DNA of 64,000 nt from Gloeophyllum trabeum ATCC 11539 (GCF_000344685.1 NW_006920410.1:2792570-2856569); one strand, 5' to 3'. Counted from the stretch's first letter, positions 25,346 to 38,127 are shown. The notes: generated from the sequence alone by a model not told the origin. Made by a program: numbers and translations.

Positions 25346-25743
25346 TCATTTCTACGTTTCGTCCTGTTTGGATTATCAGAGGATGGTGTACGTCAGTGGT
25401 TATTCCTCAGGACAACTTTGGCAACAGTAGTATTTCTACCCAGCGCAGGTGAGGTCGGAAGAGTAACAATCATGCTGCATTCTGCTGCGATTCAGAGTCC
25501 TTGCGATTCAAGCAATGTAAGGTACTTGAACCTGTAGGCTCTCTGGGAGCGACGAATCATACGGTTGCCGTTTGAAGCAGGACCTCTTATGATTACTCAT
25601 GCGCGCCTGTACGCGAATCCGAGCATCGAAGCAATAAACGCGTTACTACTTTCACGTGCCCCCGTGACAAGGGCAGAATTCCATGACGTCTCCGTCGAGG
25701 TCTGAGTAATGACTCTGAGTCTTCAGACTATAATTTACTACAC
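25346..25743. other. Intergenic stretch upstream of the trypsin-like protease
   Basis: The 398 bp show no coding frame. A short run CACGTGCCCC near 25654 could be an E-box-like site but this is weak. Confidence 0.4.
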
Positions 25744-26942
25744 ATGTTACGGGCTTGTGTGCGTTCTGCATCGCATCTGAGACGCTATGCTACCGCCGAG
25801 TCTCCTATCGTCGTCGCAAAACCTCCTCTGGGTCCAGCGAGGATGAACGCACGTTCCGAACTGGATGCTCAGATTCTAAATCAGCTTTCAGAAAGGCCAT
25901 CGACAAGCAGAATCAACCTGGAAAGCCTCGTATTACAGTACATGGAGAGAGGTGGGCACGTCCTGCAGACCGCCCTGCCATACGAGTCCCGTCCAGGCAG
26001 GCATAGAAAGGTCAGCCTGACGTCTGCCGCAGAAGATGGCGTTACCATGATCGCGCACTGCGTTCAAGATGGAGAGAGTTATAAGATCACGTTGTCGTCC
26101 GGCTTCGCTTTACAGGGGTCCGGAAAGCATGAGGCGGAGTCCGTTGTGGTGACCTGCGCGCATACCCTGGAAGAGGTACGTCGCCCGGTACTTCCCTGAC
26201 TTAAAAAGAGAAAGAACCTATGTTTTGACTGCGCTAGGCAGATCCGGCGCTCACCGCTACTGAGACATAGCCAGTTGACACCGATTGTCGATTCATCGTC
26301 TGACTCGGAAACTCGGTTGTCTGGGAGTTTTGTCATATCTGGGTCCCGGGAGGGAACAGAGTTTCACCCCGTCTCTGAAGTCCTATCAGCCTTGCACCGG
26401 TCAGACCTGGTTCTGTTCCGCAAGAGTGGGCCGGCGCTGAAGACGATGCCCGTCTCCCCATATCCCGTGCATCCGAATGCTGTTATTCGAGCGCATTTTG
26501 TCGTGGACGAAGAGCCTGACGAACCGGGATGGGTTCCGTGGATAGGTGGTACCTGGAGTAAGTGGGTTCGGGGGAAGGTGGTGGGTTACCGCGACTTCGC
26601 GGGTCGCGAGGCTAAGGTGAACTTAAGCGTGACTTCTACGTGGGCTTCGAGTGATAATTGTTATGATCAGCCCGGAACATATGATGCTCTGTCGCACCTT
26701 ATGTTTGAGCCTCCTCCGACACCTGGCTCCAGCGGAGGCCCTATCATCGATGAGGAGTCCGGAGCCGTCGTAGGCGTGATTTTAGGTACGAGGCAGGATT
26801 TGGGAATTCAAGGCCTTCGTGGATGGGGTGTTCCCGCAGAAGCTATCTTCGAGGTAACATTTGTTTCATGTATGATTTGGGATCCTCGACTAAAGTCTGT
26901 TGCTAGATGTTCCAATTGCCGGGTCTCGATCTCAAGCAGTAG
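25744..26942 (+). CDS. Mitochondrial trypsin-like serine protease
   Basis: Three exons are seen; the first junction (26175/26242) joins THTLEE-IRRSPLLRHS frame-correctly, and a last small exon reads MFQLPGLDLKQ. The N-terminus MLRACVRSASHLRRYATAES is a typical mitochondrial presequence. The three catalytic regions of a chymotrypsin-fold protease can be placed: His in VVTCAHTL, Asp in LHRSDLVLFRKSG, and Ser in PTPGSSGGPIIDEESG followed by AVVGVILGTRQ. The loop GSSGGP replaces the more usual GNSGGP. I recognise the fold but not a named orthologue; related uncharacterised proteins exist in fungi. A role in organelle protein quality control is an inference. Confidence 0.83.
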
Positions 26943-27092
26943 ATAGGTCGGGTAGGGTTTCCAGACAGGTGTAAATTAGTTGGATATTCGCAAAATGTAT
27001 CGTCGAGTTAGCAAGTAATCTCGGATCTCCACGACAGCACTTGGACGCGGCTAAAACCCCGCAGCCTGAGCGTGAGAAAATCAACTATCTAG

Positions 27093-27138
27093 CCAATCAC
27101 AGCTTGTCGGAAAGCCAAATGCGCTCACACCTATAAAG
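27093..27138 (+). promoter_or_regulatory. CCAAT plus TATA promoter block with no clear gene
   Basis: A CCAAT motif near 27093 and TATAAAG at 27132-27138 are followed by about 100 bp of pyrimidine-rich sequence typical of fungal transcription start regions. It points right, into a stretch where no known gene is seen. Confidence 0.45.
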
Positions 27139-27429
27139 ACCCTGTCGTCCTGTTGCCCCTCGTGTAATCTCCCTCCTGCCTCTGGATCTTCCCTCGTCGT
27201 GCTGTCCCTCCAAGTCTCAATTCCTCCATACTCTGGTTGTTGCTACCGCTCTAGGTATCGTTTATACCGCCACAATTCCGGTGTCTGAGCTTGTTAGGCT
27301 ATCAATGCCGTCATACCTCGGGACTCGCCCAGCTCCTGGTGCGGGTCTGCTTGTTTGATCAGGTTTCTGAGTTCATGCGGATGCTCGTACAACTTCTCGC
27401 GTATATCGACTGACCTGCATAGGTGAGCC

Positions 27430-27983
27430 ATGGCCCTGCTTGTTGACACTTTAATCCCCAGGCTAGGTTTCGATCCCGCTGTCGTAGGGACTTCGCAGTA
27501 TGCCGCTGCTCTACGCCAGCCTGCGTTGTTCAATGATATGGTTATCTGATCCCCGTCGACTCCGGCTCCCATGCGTCCCGGTCTCAAGCTCCTCTCGCTG
27601 ATGCACCTTGCACCTCCTGACCCCATTCCCGGCACTTCTTTCTTCTGTCTGCAACAGCGGCGCTCCCGACCTTCGATATCGTCTCACACTACAGGCAACG
27701 AGTCCCGAGTCAGGGCGCGGCTTCCCCTGACTCGGGGATTGATATGCTTAGGCTGTCAGTCGGCTCACTCCCGGAACGGAGCTGGGATGAAATTGGCTGG
27801 CCCACCATGTGGACGTTGGAATACTTCGCGCTGGCTTTATGGATTTACTTCTGGTTACCCTTCCTTGTTGGCTACATCTCCGTCAACCGGATTAGCCGAG
27901 TTGGCCTGTCTGACAAACTCGTTGCACCACATTTTCACCGCGCAGTATATCGGCGGTGGTTGGATCAATACCGCTGGTCCTAG
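27430..27983 (+). CDS. Possible short gene with one membrane span, unrecognised
   Basis: Downstream of the promoter block, an open frame from 27621 to 27983 codes for DIVSHYRQRVPSQG, then LPERSWDEIGWPTMWTLEYF and a hydrophobic helix ALALWIYFWLPFLVGYI, ending YRRWLDQYRWS. A CT-rich acceptor at 27657 could join it to a short first exon at 27430 (MALLVDTLIPRL) using a weak donor after 27466; the phases fit. I do not recognise a family, and the model rests only on an open frame, a plausible helix and a promoter. It may be a degraded gene. Confidence 0.28.
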
Positions 27984-28721
27984 GTCGCTGAATGTCTGAT
28001 CGTTTTCACGCCGCTGCGTTGGTAACTGGGAATTTCTGATGGCTGGCATCGGTTGACGGGCAAGGTTCCTGCGTCTCTCACTACATGCTTGGCGATTGCA
28101 CGGCCCCTATTTGAGTGTCCCGGCAAAGCGGAGGAGCGTCCCTGCGTGGCGGGACGGAGGCGAGGTAGGGTAGGAAGCGTTGCTGCTCGATAGGGCGGAG
28201 TTCGTCTATCCTTCTGGGTGATCATAGATGATTGGTGGCGACTTAGTTTGACTCGTGTGTTTTATACCCTTGAATGCAGCGGATGGCAAGGTTTCGTGCC
28301 TCTACGTGACAGGATACTTCGAGAATACCACCTGGTTTGTGTCCACCATAAGCGTCTGAATCCGCTCCGTCGTATAGTGCCTGTTGGTACCAAGTCCCCG
28401 CTGACGTCGCCTGATGTGCATTCGTACTTCCTCTAAGGGAACCATGAGCAGCGCCGACTTGTCCAAGGGCGGCAGCGTTGTCTGTAGCTGACGCTTCTGT
28501 CAGCATCACAAAGTCGTTTGTATAATGGCGATGAAATCTCGGACGACTATCGAAGAGTGCTACAAAGGTGACGAAGGTGAGCCGGCAGTTGCCGAGTAAA
28601 CTTGCCGGCCAACGCTGTTCTACCCCATCGTGCTCCTGGACCTTGTAATCGCAATAGCTGTCCTTCTACGTTCCCCGTCATCCAGCACGAGCACCGCTAG
28701 TCCGTCCAACAGATTTATCGA
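27984..28721. other. Intergenic stretch and leader before the RBM26/27-like gene
   Basis: No supported gene. A 24-codon upstream reading frame (28525-28599, MAMKSRTTIEECYKG...) lies before the next start and could act as a leader peptide if transcribed. Confidence 0.4.
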
Positions 28722-31505
28722 ATGATTTTTGATGCGCAGTCGGAAGGACACCTCAGATCATGGCTTGTCAGGACGCTTGAACCAATGTGCGTAATTGATG
28801 TTGGTCGCGTTCTGGACTGCAGTCACCTGGAATTGGGCTAATACACGTTTATCGATAGATGTGATGCTGAGCCAGGTGCTCTTGCGGACTATGTGATTGC
28901 CCTCCTACGCCATTCTGGGCCAGAGGCGGAGATGCGGAAGGAGTTGCAAGAGCAATTGGAGGAGTTTTTGGAAAAAGGTGCGTTTCGCCAACATCGTCGC
29001 GTGATTCCCCTCTTGCTCTAACACGCTTTATATTATAGAGGGCCCGCCATTCATCGACCAGCTCTTTGCTGCACTCCGATCCAAGTCTTATTTACCCTAC
29101 TCCGCCGCCTCGCCACCCCCGACACCCTCCGGGTCCGCTCTGGATAACGATAACGGCATCCCTATTCCGCTCGATGGTTTACTAACCCCCTCCATCCCGT
29201 CCCCCGAGCGCGGTCGGAAGCGAAGCTTCGATTTTGACGAACGCGACGGGCGACCCCCGGCTAAGAGCGCGAGGGTCAGTAATGACGGGCAGTTCTCCCG
29301 GTATTCGAATGGACGGGGGGACCATCGATCAACCGGGTCGTGGGGAGCCAGGCCGGAGCGATTTCCAAGGGGGAATAGAGAATTTGCAGATCCTATGGAT
29401 TCTGGGATGATGGGCATGGCGGGAGGTATGAATGGGCGGCTTGGACAGGCGTACCAACCTCCGGGACAGAAGAGAGGCATATGCAGAGACTATTTCCGTG
29501 AGCTTGCCATCATGTCCGTCCCGTCGCACTGCTGATCACAACGACTAATACAGACAAGGGATACTGTGCTCGCGGTGCGATGTGTAAGTTTAGCCACGGA
29601 GAAGACGCTGTCGTCCCGGGACAGCTGCTCCCCATGAACGGCCAGATGGGCGGGATGCCGTTCGGTCCTATGTCCCTTGGTGGTGGCGGTGCCTATGACC
29701 CCAACGAACGGATGGACATGCGACCACCAGGCGGCGGTCGTATGAATCGTGCACCACTATTACCTCGAGTGCAGCAAGAGGGCGGTGGTAGCCAGGTGTT
29801 AAATCCTCCCACGTCAGGGGAGCTGCCTGTGATTCAGGATTTAACGCCGCGCGTACCAGAAGAAGATAATGGAGAGACCAAGAACGGAGATGTGTATCAG
29901 ACTCGGAATGGTCAGCAAGGTGGACGGGGGCATGTGCCGATGGATGTGGAAATGTCTCTTCCTATGCCTATGCCTATGCCCATGCACATGCCCATGCGCG
30001 GTCCGTCGAGGGGAGCTATGAGAGGACGTGGACGAGGTGGTATGTTCTCTGCCGAAGTTCACAATTTCAGACCCGAACGGAAACGAGACGACAAAACGCT
30101 GGTGGTGGAGAAAATCCCGCAGGACAAGCTCAGCCTGGACGCGGTCAACGGCTGGTTCAAGCAGTTCGGGACTGTCACCAATGTCGCGATAGACACGCAT
30201 ACATCGAAGGCCCTGGTCAGTTTCTCCACTCATGATGAAGCGCATGCTGCATGGCGCTCGGAGGAAGCTGTGTTCGGGAATCGTTTCGTCAAGGTGTTCT
30301 GGCATCGGCCCATGGAGGGTCACGGACAACTGGGTCAGAGGCTATTAGCAGCTTCGGCACCCGTTGTGGCCAACATGTCCACTAAGGAGGATTCTCCTGC
30401 TGCTCCGGGTCTTCAGCCATCAGGGGCATCCCCTGCTGGACGCAAGCCCTCGACATCATCGTCTGCTGCGGCCTTGGCTGCGAAGCAACAGCTGCTTGAG
30501 CAGCAGATTAGCGAACAAAAGACGCTGATGGAGAAATTGGCCACGTCCACCGGAGAGGAGAAGAAAGAAGTCTTAGCGCGTCTGCGCCAGCTGGGCCAGG
30601 AAATAAAGGCGACTATGTCGAGCCCAGGATCATCACTCCCATACGCTGCCTCGCTGACCCCTACTGTGAAACAGAAGACGCCTACCCCCGGTCCAGCTGA
30701 TCTGGAGCAGAAGGAGAAGGAGAGGTTGGACAAGGAACTTGAATTACACGCTGTCGCTACTGCTGCTGAAGGCGAGAGCACGGAAGGTCTCAAGGCCAAA
30801 CTTGCGAAGCTTCAAGCAGAGGTACGCGCTTTTTACATCGTATACGAGATTTATCTGACTTGATGGATGTTTAGGCTGCTAGCCTTGGGCTTTCTGAAGG
30901 ATCTTCAAGCTACGGCAGCACATTCCACCGGCCCTATAGAGGGCGTGGACGGGGCGGTCGTGGATTCTATCGTGGAGCGATGCGTGGTGGCCCCCCCAGA
31001 ACGAGTCTGAAATTAGACAACCGTCCGAAAAAGCTCCTCATCAAGGGCGCGCCTAGTGAAAACGTGCAGGGTGTACGGGACTGGTATGAAGTAAGCTATC
31101 TTTCCTCGGGTCTTTGTTCTCCGGTTTAACGTTATGTTCGTAGGCCACCGGTCATATGGAATCCTTGGAGACTCTAGACAATGGTGACATTGTTGTGTCT
31201 TTCAAATCCCGGGGAGCTGCAGAACAGGTACTTTGTACTGACCCATTGCCGTGTTCCCTTCTCATTCTTTCAATCCGCAGGGTTTGGCTAAGGGAACAAA
31301 CATCCCCTCTGTTGGTCAAGTGCGGATATCCTGGTTTACTGGACAATCAGCGGGCACAGCTGCCGACACCAGCGCATCTGCAACTCAAGACGCAAGCGAA
31401 TCAATGCCGCCTTACGACATGGACACTCGCCATTCACCCCCCGTTCAAGAGGAGGTCACGGCGAGTGGATGGGGCGATGAGGAAGATGGGATGGGGCTGT
31501 TATAG
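28722..31505 (+). CDS. RBM26/RBM27-like RNA-binding protein (Rmn1-like)
   Basis: The start at 28722 gives MIFDAQSEGHLRSWLVRTLE then, after an intron, ICDAEPGALADYVIALLRHS and a PWI-like helical domain ending FIDQLFAALRSKSYLPY. A CCCH zinc finger C-X8-C-X5-C-X3-H spans an intron (CRDYFHKGYCARGAMCKFSH). An RRM follows at about 30100-30310 (KTLVVEKIPQDKLSLDAVNG and SKALVSFSTHDEAHAAW), then a coiled coil, an RGG-like tract (YRGRGRGGRGFYRG) and a second RRM-like end (KKLLIKGAPSENVQGVRDWY). This order is that of human RBM26/27 and S. pombe Rmn1, which work with the MTREC/PAXT factors that pass nuclear RNA to the exosome. There is a Met-Pro repeat near 29950-29995. Function is inferred from that match. 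Confidence 0.88.
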
Positions 31506-31712
31506 TACTACCATTTACAATCTTGCTAATGCTCACTTGTGTATATTTATTCCGTATCGTTTGCCTGTGCAGTCAGCGAATGCGACTGGAATACGGACGC
31601 CAAGCCCGGCAGCAATATTATTGCACCTTGCTGTCATGGATAAACTGAAGTCAAGATACAAGTAATTAGATACTGTTTAAGTTTACGGTCTATTTGGTGT
31701 CAGGTAGCGCGG

Positions 31713-34700
31713 CTATAACTCGCTGGAGTCTTCGTGATAGGAAATTTCTGCCTCATCATCGACAACAAAGCTACCGATGGCATACTCGTCGCGGACGTCG
31801 TCGTCCTGTCGTGGAGAGCTCGAGATGAGCTCTGTCTGAATCGGCCGTCGCCCGCGGTCAGGCCCGAAGGGATATTGCCTTACAGGATTATGAGCGAAAA
31901 CAGGTCCCAGTCCTGGTGCTGGCGCTTGAGTAAATAAACTTTGACGGTACGCCGCTGCCTGGTCGTAAGAAGGTGACACTTGAGTCTCCGGAAGCTCTTG
32001 CAGGAAGCGTCGATCTGACTCATTAGCGACTTCTTCGAAGTCGTCAGATTCGCCCTCGCTGGACTCATCTCCCGAATGAGCAGCTTCGACATCGAGCCAG
32101 ACCCTGCTTGCGCCCGGGTCAACTAGCTGTCTGCGACGTCGCTGCTTCATAGGAGCAGCGTTATCCGCCGAAGTCGCTGCTGCATCAGCACGGCGCAGAC
32201 GACGCGGTCGAGGCGCCACGGGAGAAGAGTCCACATCAGCTACAACCCTGGGTCGCTTCCTGCGAGCACGAAGGGCACCGACAGCGAACGACGCTTCGGG
32301 CATGACCATCTCGTGTCCTCCAGATACTTCCCGAGCCGTCTGGAAACGAACTGGTAACGGAGGCGGAGGCATATCCCGCCGGACGGTCCCTCGCTGTTCG
32401 CTGGGTGAACTCTGTATTATTATTGGTGACATGCCGGGATTGGCAGGGTTTATCGAAGATGACAGCGGAAGCCTGCCTTTCACGACCCGAGGATTCCTCA
32501 GGCCGTCCTCATCATCTCTTCCTGCAGGAACGTCTTGCATCGAGGATGAATCAGCTACTTGCAGGTGCAGATCTTCGTCGTCATCAAGTAGCCAAGACAT
32601 ATCTTGAAGGGGCCCGTTATGCTCATGAGAAGCTTGAGGGGAAGACGGGATATCAGCGACCTCCTCTCCGTCGGGTTCCCATTCGTCCAGGCGTAGGGCG
32701 GGTAGTGGAGGCTCACTTGAGGCTCGACTTTCCGATATTGCAGCAGCTCCGAAGATCTCATCGTCAGATCCGAGGGACAGTTCGGAAGGGGATTCGCTCT
32801 CGATCTCTATGATATCCGCCAGAGGGACATCAGGAGATGAGGGGATAGTTTGATCCCGTTCGGAGGTAGGACGAGGAGGACTGGAGCTTGGCATTGGACT
32901 GACGACTGGAGGCGAAGGACGTCGTTGTAATGCAAGCCCTCGTTCGATCTCCATGTCGTCGGAATCGTCCTCGCCTCGCCGCGAAAGCTGGGAGGACGTT
33001 ATCTGGGGCACTACAGTCTTCCGTTTCTTCGTCTTCGTCGCCTTGGCTGCCTCCACCGCAGTCTTGGTCTTTCGCAATTTCTTCGGCTTAGGCGACGACT
33101 CTGCAGCGGGAGTTGAGGCGCATCGACGTGAAGTAAATAGTCCGCCTTCCAGCTCTGCATCCACGTCGTCGTCCTCACCAGCCTGTTCATCAAAGCCCTT
33201 TGCATTTTTCTTACGCTTCTTGGGAGCGCCCTTCGCAATCAAGTCTCTCACCGAAAGGAATCCCGAGGCAGCGCCTGCCGGAACGTTTCTCAGTGGATCA
33301 TCGTTTCGCTTTCGTTTTTTGCTTTTGCGGGGCGAATTGCCTTCACTAACAGCAGCGACCGTCTTCTCTTTGGTGTCGCGGACGTACTCCTGTATGTCCA
33401 TCTCCATCTCAATGCACTGTGGATTCACGTCGTCCGGCAAGAGACGTTCAACATCGCTGTAGAGTTGGAGGTCTTCTCCGCGGACTATAGATTGTTGCAC
33501 TTCTTGGTACTTTGTCTTGGCTTTGGCCCAGTTGGCTTCTTCGCGGTTCTCCGCGACCAACACATGTATGTAGCCATCTCGTTTGCGTCCCGTCCGTCCA
33601 ATACGTTGAAGCTGGGGAGACCACTGAAGTGAGCCCACTTGCGGATAACATGGGGAAACTAACCATGCGTATTGGTGTCGACTGCGCGTCATAACAGATG
33701 ACCATATCGAGTTCGCCGATATCAAGACCTTCTTCGCCGACAGAGGTGGCGACTAGAACATTGAACTCTCCAGCTTTGAACTTCCGGATAACCTGTGCAA
33801 TGGTGAGCTCTAACGAATGCTCGAGGGCAGCATCCAAGCCAGGCTCTTACCTCCAACTGCTCCTTCTGTCCAAAGCCTTTGTTACCCTGCTTGTCCGCTC
33901 CCTGTCCGACGAATTTCGTGGCTGTGATCATGGGGCTCTCCTGATTAAGCCACTCCACGACTTCGTCGACACATTCTCTGTAAGTGACGAAGACCATCGC
34001 CCTCGTCTGCGATGGGCCATCCTGATCATCAGCTGGCTCCTCGGTCGCTTTCACGAAGTGCTCGATCAAGAGTGCCTTCAGCTTCTCCATCTTCGGATGT
34101 ACTGCGAGGCCCCTGTTGTATTGTTTCTCCATTTCGTGCATGAGTTCTTGGAAGACTCGGTCCTTCTGTAAGCTGCTTTGGGCCTGCTTTGACGATGCTT
34201 GCTTGCCAGTCTCCTGATTACTTCCTCCCGAGATCTCTTGAAGACACTTGTAGCACATGCTGATGCTACATTCGAGCTGGACCACGTAGAGTCATACAGG
34301 TCAGTGGCATACATGAGCTGGTCACAGAGGTACTCACTAGGTAACCCATTGCTCGGGCCAGTTGTCCTAGGACCTTCAGGGCGGGATATGCCCATGTTAG
34401 TGATTGTCGATCGGGCCGTTTCTGGATGTCTTGCATCCCTAAATTACATGAAAATGGTTGCAACATGACCGGGTCGGGGCTCCCACGGAGCAAACCAGCC
34501 TGCCTTAGCTTGCCCATTTTCCCCTGCGAATGACAGGTGAGGCAAAACAACCGCGAGGGATGATCCAACGGTAGGTGCTTACATCCATCAACTTAGCCAG
34601 CAGGTTCCGTATCTTGACAATGTCCTCGTTCATGACAATCTTATGTTGCTCCGTTATCTGGTGTATGTACTGAGTTGAAACTGGCTGTAAACTGTAGTAT

Positions 34701-36403
34701 CTTTGCACACGTACCTTCTTGTGCATATATCCCTGGAGGTCGATGCTATTCTCGTCTCGAATTTCAATCTTGCTGATATGTAATGCGCGGACTATGTCCT
34801 GGACGACTTCCGGCTTGCCGCCAGGCGTCGCCGTAAGTGCCAAGACTCGGAAATGGGGGTTCTTCGCCATCATATACCGCATAACCTGGGCATATGCGTA
34901 GTCTCCCGTGCCCTTATGTGCTTCATCTGTAGAATAGATACAAAAACGTAAGATGCAGCCATATCGACACCTGAAGCAGGAGGTAGTTGGGCGTACCAAT
35001 GACAAGCAGTATTATGTCCATTGGATCACACCTCTCAGTTGCAAGGTCACTCATGAAGGTTTGAGGAGTCATATAGAAGACGCGCTTCTGCCCCCACTGC
35101 ACTCGGAGAATAGCTCGTTAACTTCACGTCGCAGTCCATTAAGATTATAAACTAGCCCTACTTACGTGTCTGGCCCGAATGTGTGTGGCAACGGCACCCG
35201 TTAATTCTGCTGCATCTGTTCCTGGTATTCCACATGTCTTGTGACAGGCTTCAATCTGCTGTGACACAAGTGGCTTCGTTGGCGCAACAAAGACCACCTT
35301 CCCTTCCGGAAACCAACGATAGACTTCAAGACGCGAAAAGCAGCCGCGATTCAGGGAGGATATGGGTGGCGAGGACAGGTGATATACTTACAGTTCAGCA
35401 TGACGACACCTGCAATAAAGGTCTTGCCAAGACCCGTTGGGAGAGCGACAAGCGTGTTCTCGAATAGCGAGTTCCGCACGATATTAAATTGATAATCCCG
35501 CTTCGGTTTATTAAGTGGATATATCCAGGTCTTCATAGCCAGTCGGTCGGGCTGCAGTTTCATCGGCGGAGGCTGGTGATACTGGACGTCAGCGCCTGCA
35601 GAAATTCCGTCTGCAGAACTCACGGCTTACCGGACTATATAGACGGAGAAGCGAGATGTTGTTAACATACTCAGCTTAACGAAGCGGGGTTGCAGCACTT
35701 ACCCCACTACCGAGTAAAAGCTGTGAGCAATGGTGGGCAACGAGTGTGCAAGGGACTGCGTACCAGAAACCACGGGATTAGGAAACTGCTCAAACTCAAC
35801 CAACTCCTCATCCTCCTCATCTTCGTCTGCTTGAAACTTTCCCTTCCCTTTCAATTTGGATCCCCTCTTCCAGCCGGTCTTGGCGAACTCTGTGTGATCC
35901 CATTGCAAGACCTTCTTGGCGGGCTTGCCGAAAGGATTGCGAGAGTTGGACTTCACCCGCTGCAGAGGAGCCCTGGTGGAGGGGTGCGGCTTGTTCGATG
36001 AGGCTTGAGGCTGTAAGACATCGCCGAAGAGAGTGGTCTGCACAGTATTTCTCGACGCCGTGCGGGCGAGGGGTTGTCTGCTGGGGCCGGCTCCGGGGTC
36101 ATGTAATACAGAATTCTGCTTCTTAAGCGCAGTCTGTTCTATACGCTGTAGCTCTGCCTCGACCTCGCCGTAATCGTCGAAGGAGAAGTCAAAGTCCGAA
36201 TCCTCTCGGGCAGGCGCTGATGGTGTAGGGGGTAGCTTTTTCGGGGAGTTGGCTGGCGACAGGTGGGCAGCTTCTATAGCGCTGACCTGGTTCAACAGCG
36301 ACGCATCAAATTCGTCGGAGAAATAGCCATCTGAGCTCATGTCGGACGGCGACAAGGAGAGAGAGACAGGAGTGGCGGCGGCGGAAGCGGGACGCGTTCT
36401 CAT
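31713..36403 (-). CDS. MPH1: ATP-dependent DNA helicase MPH1 / FANCM family
   Basis: The start at 36403 gives [20 protein letters not shown] and an acidic, disordered N-terminal part of about 230 residues. The helicase core shows [20 protein letters not shown], Walker [13 protein letters not shown], the DEAH box [20 protein letters not shown], motif [12 protein letters not shown], and in the second lobe [20 protein letters not shown] and [20 protein letters not shown]-type insert lies between the lobes. The long C-terminal tail (coded 31.7-33.4 kb) is acidic and basic in turn. The family unwinds D-loops and remodels forks, limiting crossovers and aiding crosslink repair. About eight introns are needed. 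The gene is head-to-head with a G-patch gene, 122 bp away. Confidence 0.93.
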
Positions 36404-36525
36404 CAGGCTTCGCGTTCAGATCAGGTGACCCGTTTATTTGGCGCTGCTTTGTGTTATGGGTCACCGTGCCGCCTCAGCCACTGTCTCAGCTTGTGCTTGT
36501 CTCATACTGGTCCTCGACGCCGCTC

Positions 36526-38127
36526 ATGTCTGCTGAATCAATCGCACGCTGGAACGCAATTCCCCTTGATAGACCCGAGCCCGGGCCAGAACAAGCCTCT
36601 ACTTTGAAGGTACCCTTTGCTTGCTTTTCCCTGGCCTAAATTGCGCCCGTACTGCCTCTCCCTTCCCCACCTTCCTCCAGCGTTCAAGGTCGGAAGATGG
36701 ACACTCCGACCGCGATGACGACGATGTGTCGCTTGTGTCGCGCTCTCCGTCTCCAGTGGATCGTATGGACGTCGACCAGAGCATAGACAAATATGACGAA
36801 TACCACAGAGGTCCTACTCGAGAAGTCATCACCGTGGAGACCAGGTTGAAGTCCACAAATAAGGGCTTTGCCATGCTGGCCAAGATGGGGTGGGCCGAAG
36901 GCCAGCCTCTCGGACTGTCTGGCGACGGTACGTCAAGTATCCGTATGGCGGTGTGCTTTTCTGAATTGGATCGCCAGGTCGCATTGACCCAATTCCTTTC
37001 ACAATCAAGAACGACTCCACCGGCCTTGGAAAAGTAACTCAAGATGTCCGCATGATCGAAACAACTGTATCTCAACGACGGGAGCTTGACTCGGAGCGGA
37101 TGACGAAGGAGTCGGAAGAACAACGCAAAGCACGGGAAGTGCGTGTTTGCTGTCATCTAGTTTCTATCGTGTCTAATCATATTGCGTCTAGGATGCAGCA
37201 GCAAAGAAAGCAGCGCTTCAACAAGAGATATCGAGCACGCTCCGCCCATTCTACTGCGAGCTTTGCGACAAGCAGTTCAAAAATGTAGCGCAATATGACG
37301 AACATACCAATTCGTACGCTCACCATCACAAAGCCCGCGCCCGAGACATGCAGGCCGCGCAAAAGCTGATGCAAGGTCGTGGGACTAAAGAAGACGTGGA
37401 TCGCAGGAAGGAAAAAGAGCGGAAGAGAGAAGAGAGAGAAATGCGCAAGCTGGCTGCTGCGGCTGGGATAAAGCTAGCCAAACCTCCGGCACTAGCTTCC
37501 GCGGCTGCAGCGCCTGCACCTTCTGAGACTGCGGGGCCCAGTACAGGGTTCAAGAAATCCGGATGGGCGACATTATCTCCCGCTCCCCAGGGGGATCCCT
37601 CCCGTGTCCAGCAGGACGTGAGCGGATCCTCCTCTGGAGTAGCACCTTCAGCTCGGGCTGATCAGGCAGGTCCCCGCACACCTCGACCGCCTTCGAATCC
37701 TGCCCCAGCTTTCAGCTCTGCAGGGCAAATGTCTCTCGGTTCTGGGCCGACACTATCTCAGGTCGAGGTACCATCTAACCCTTCTGTGGCATCGAGCTTC
37801 CGCTCGGGATGGGCTCCTCCCTCGCAGACTGCTACTCCATCTGCCATTCCTCCTGCAACACCCTCCGGCGCTAGCGGCGGCGGCTGGGCGAGAGCTGCAC
37901 CCCTTACGCCCGCTAAGGGAGGATGGGCTACGGTTTCTGACCCAGCATTGCAGCAACCGGCGGGGTCTCTCCAAACTACCTCCGAAAATCAGTCTTCGGA
38001 CGCAAATGTAGCAGCGTCCACCGCTGTCTCACCTGTTGCACGTTCCTCTCCAGGCCAGCGGCCTCGTCCTGCTCCGGAGGAAAAGCGTTCCAGTTGGCAG
38101 AACTTCAAGAAAAAGTCATTTCGTTGA
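36526..38127 (+). CDS. G-patch and C2H2 zinc-finger protein (GPATCH8-like)
   Basis: The start at 36526 gives MSAESIARWNAIPLDRPEPG and an intron after STLK, then RSRSEDGHSDRDDDD. The G-patch domain reads NKGFAMLAKMGWAEGQPLGL and, after an intron, continues GRIDPIPFTIKNDSTGLGK. A C2H2 finger follows: FYCELCDKQFKNVAQYDEHT with the second His pair in NSYAHHHK. A charged coiled stretch (EDVDRRKEKERKREEREMRK) and a long Ser/Pro/Ala-rich tail with repeated GWA motifs end the protein. G-patch proteins bind and activate DEAH RNA helicases; this finger plus G-patch pair is seen in GPATCH8 and fungal relatives linked to pre-mRNA splicing. The role here is inferred. Confidence 0.87.
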
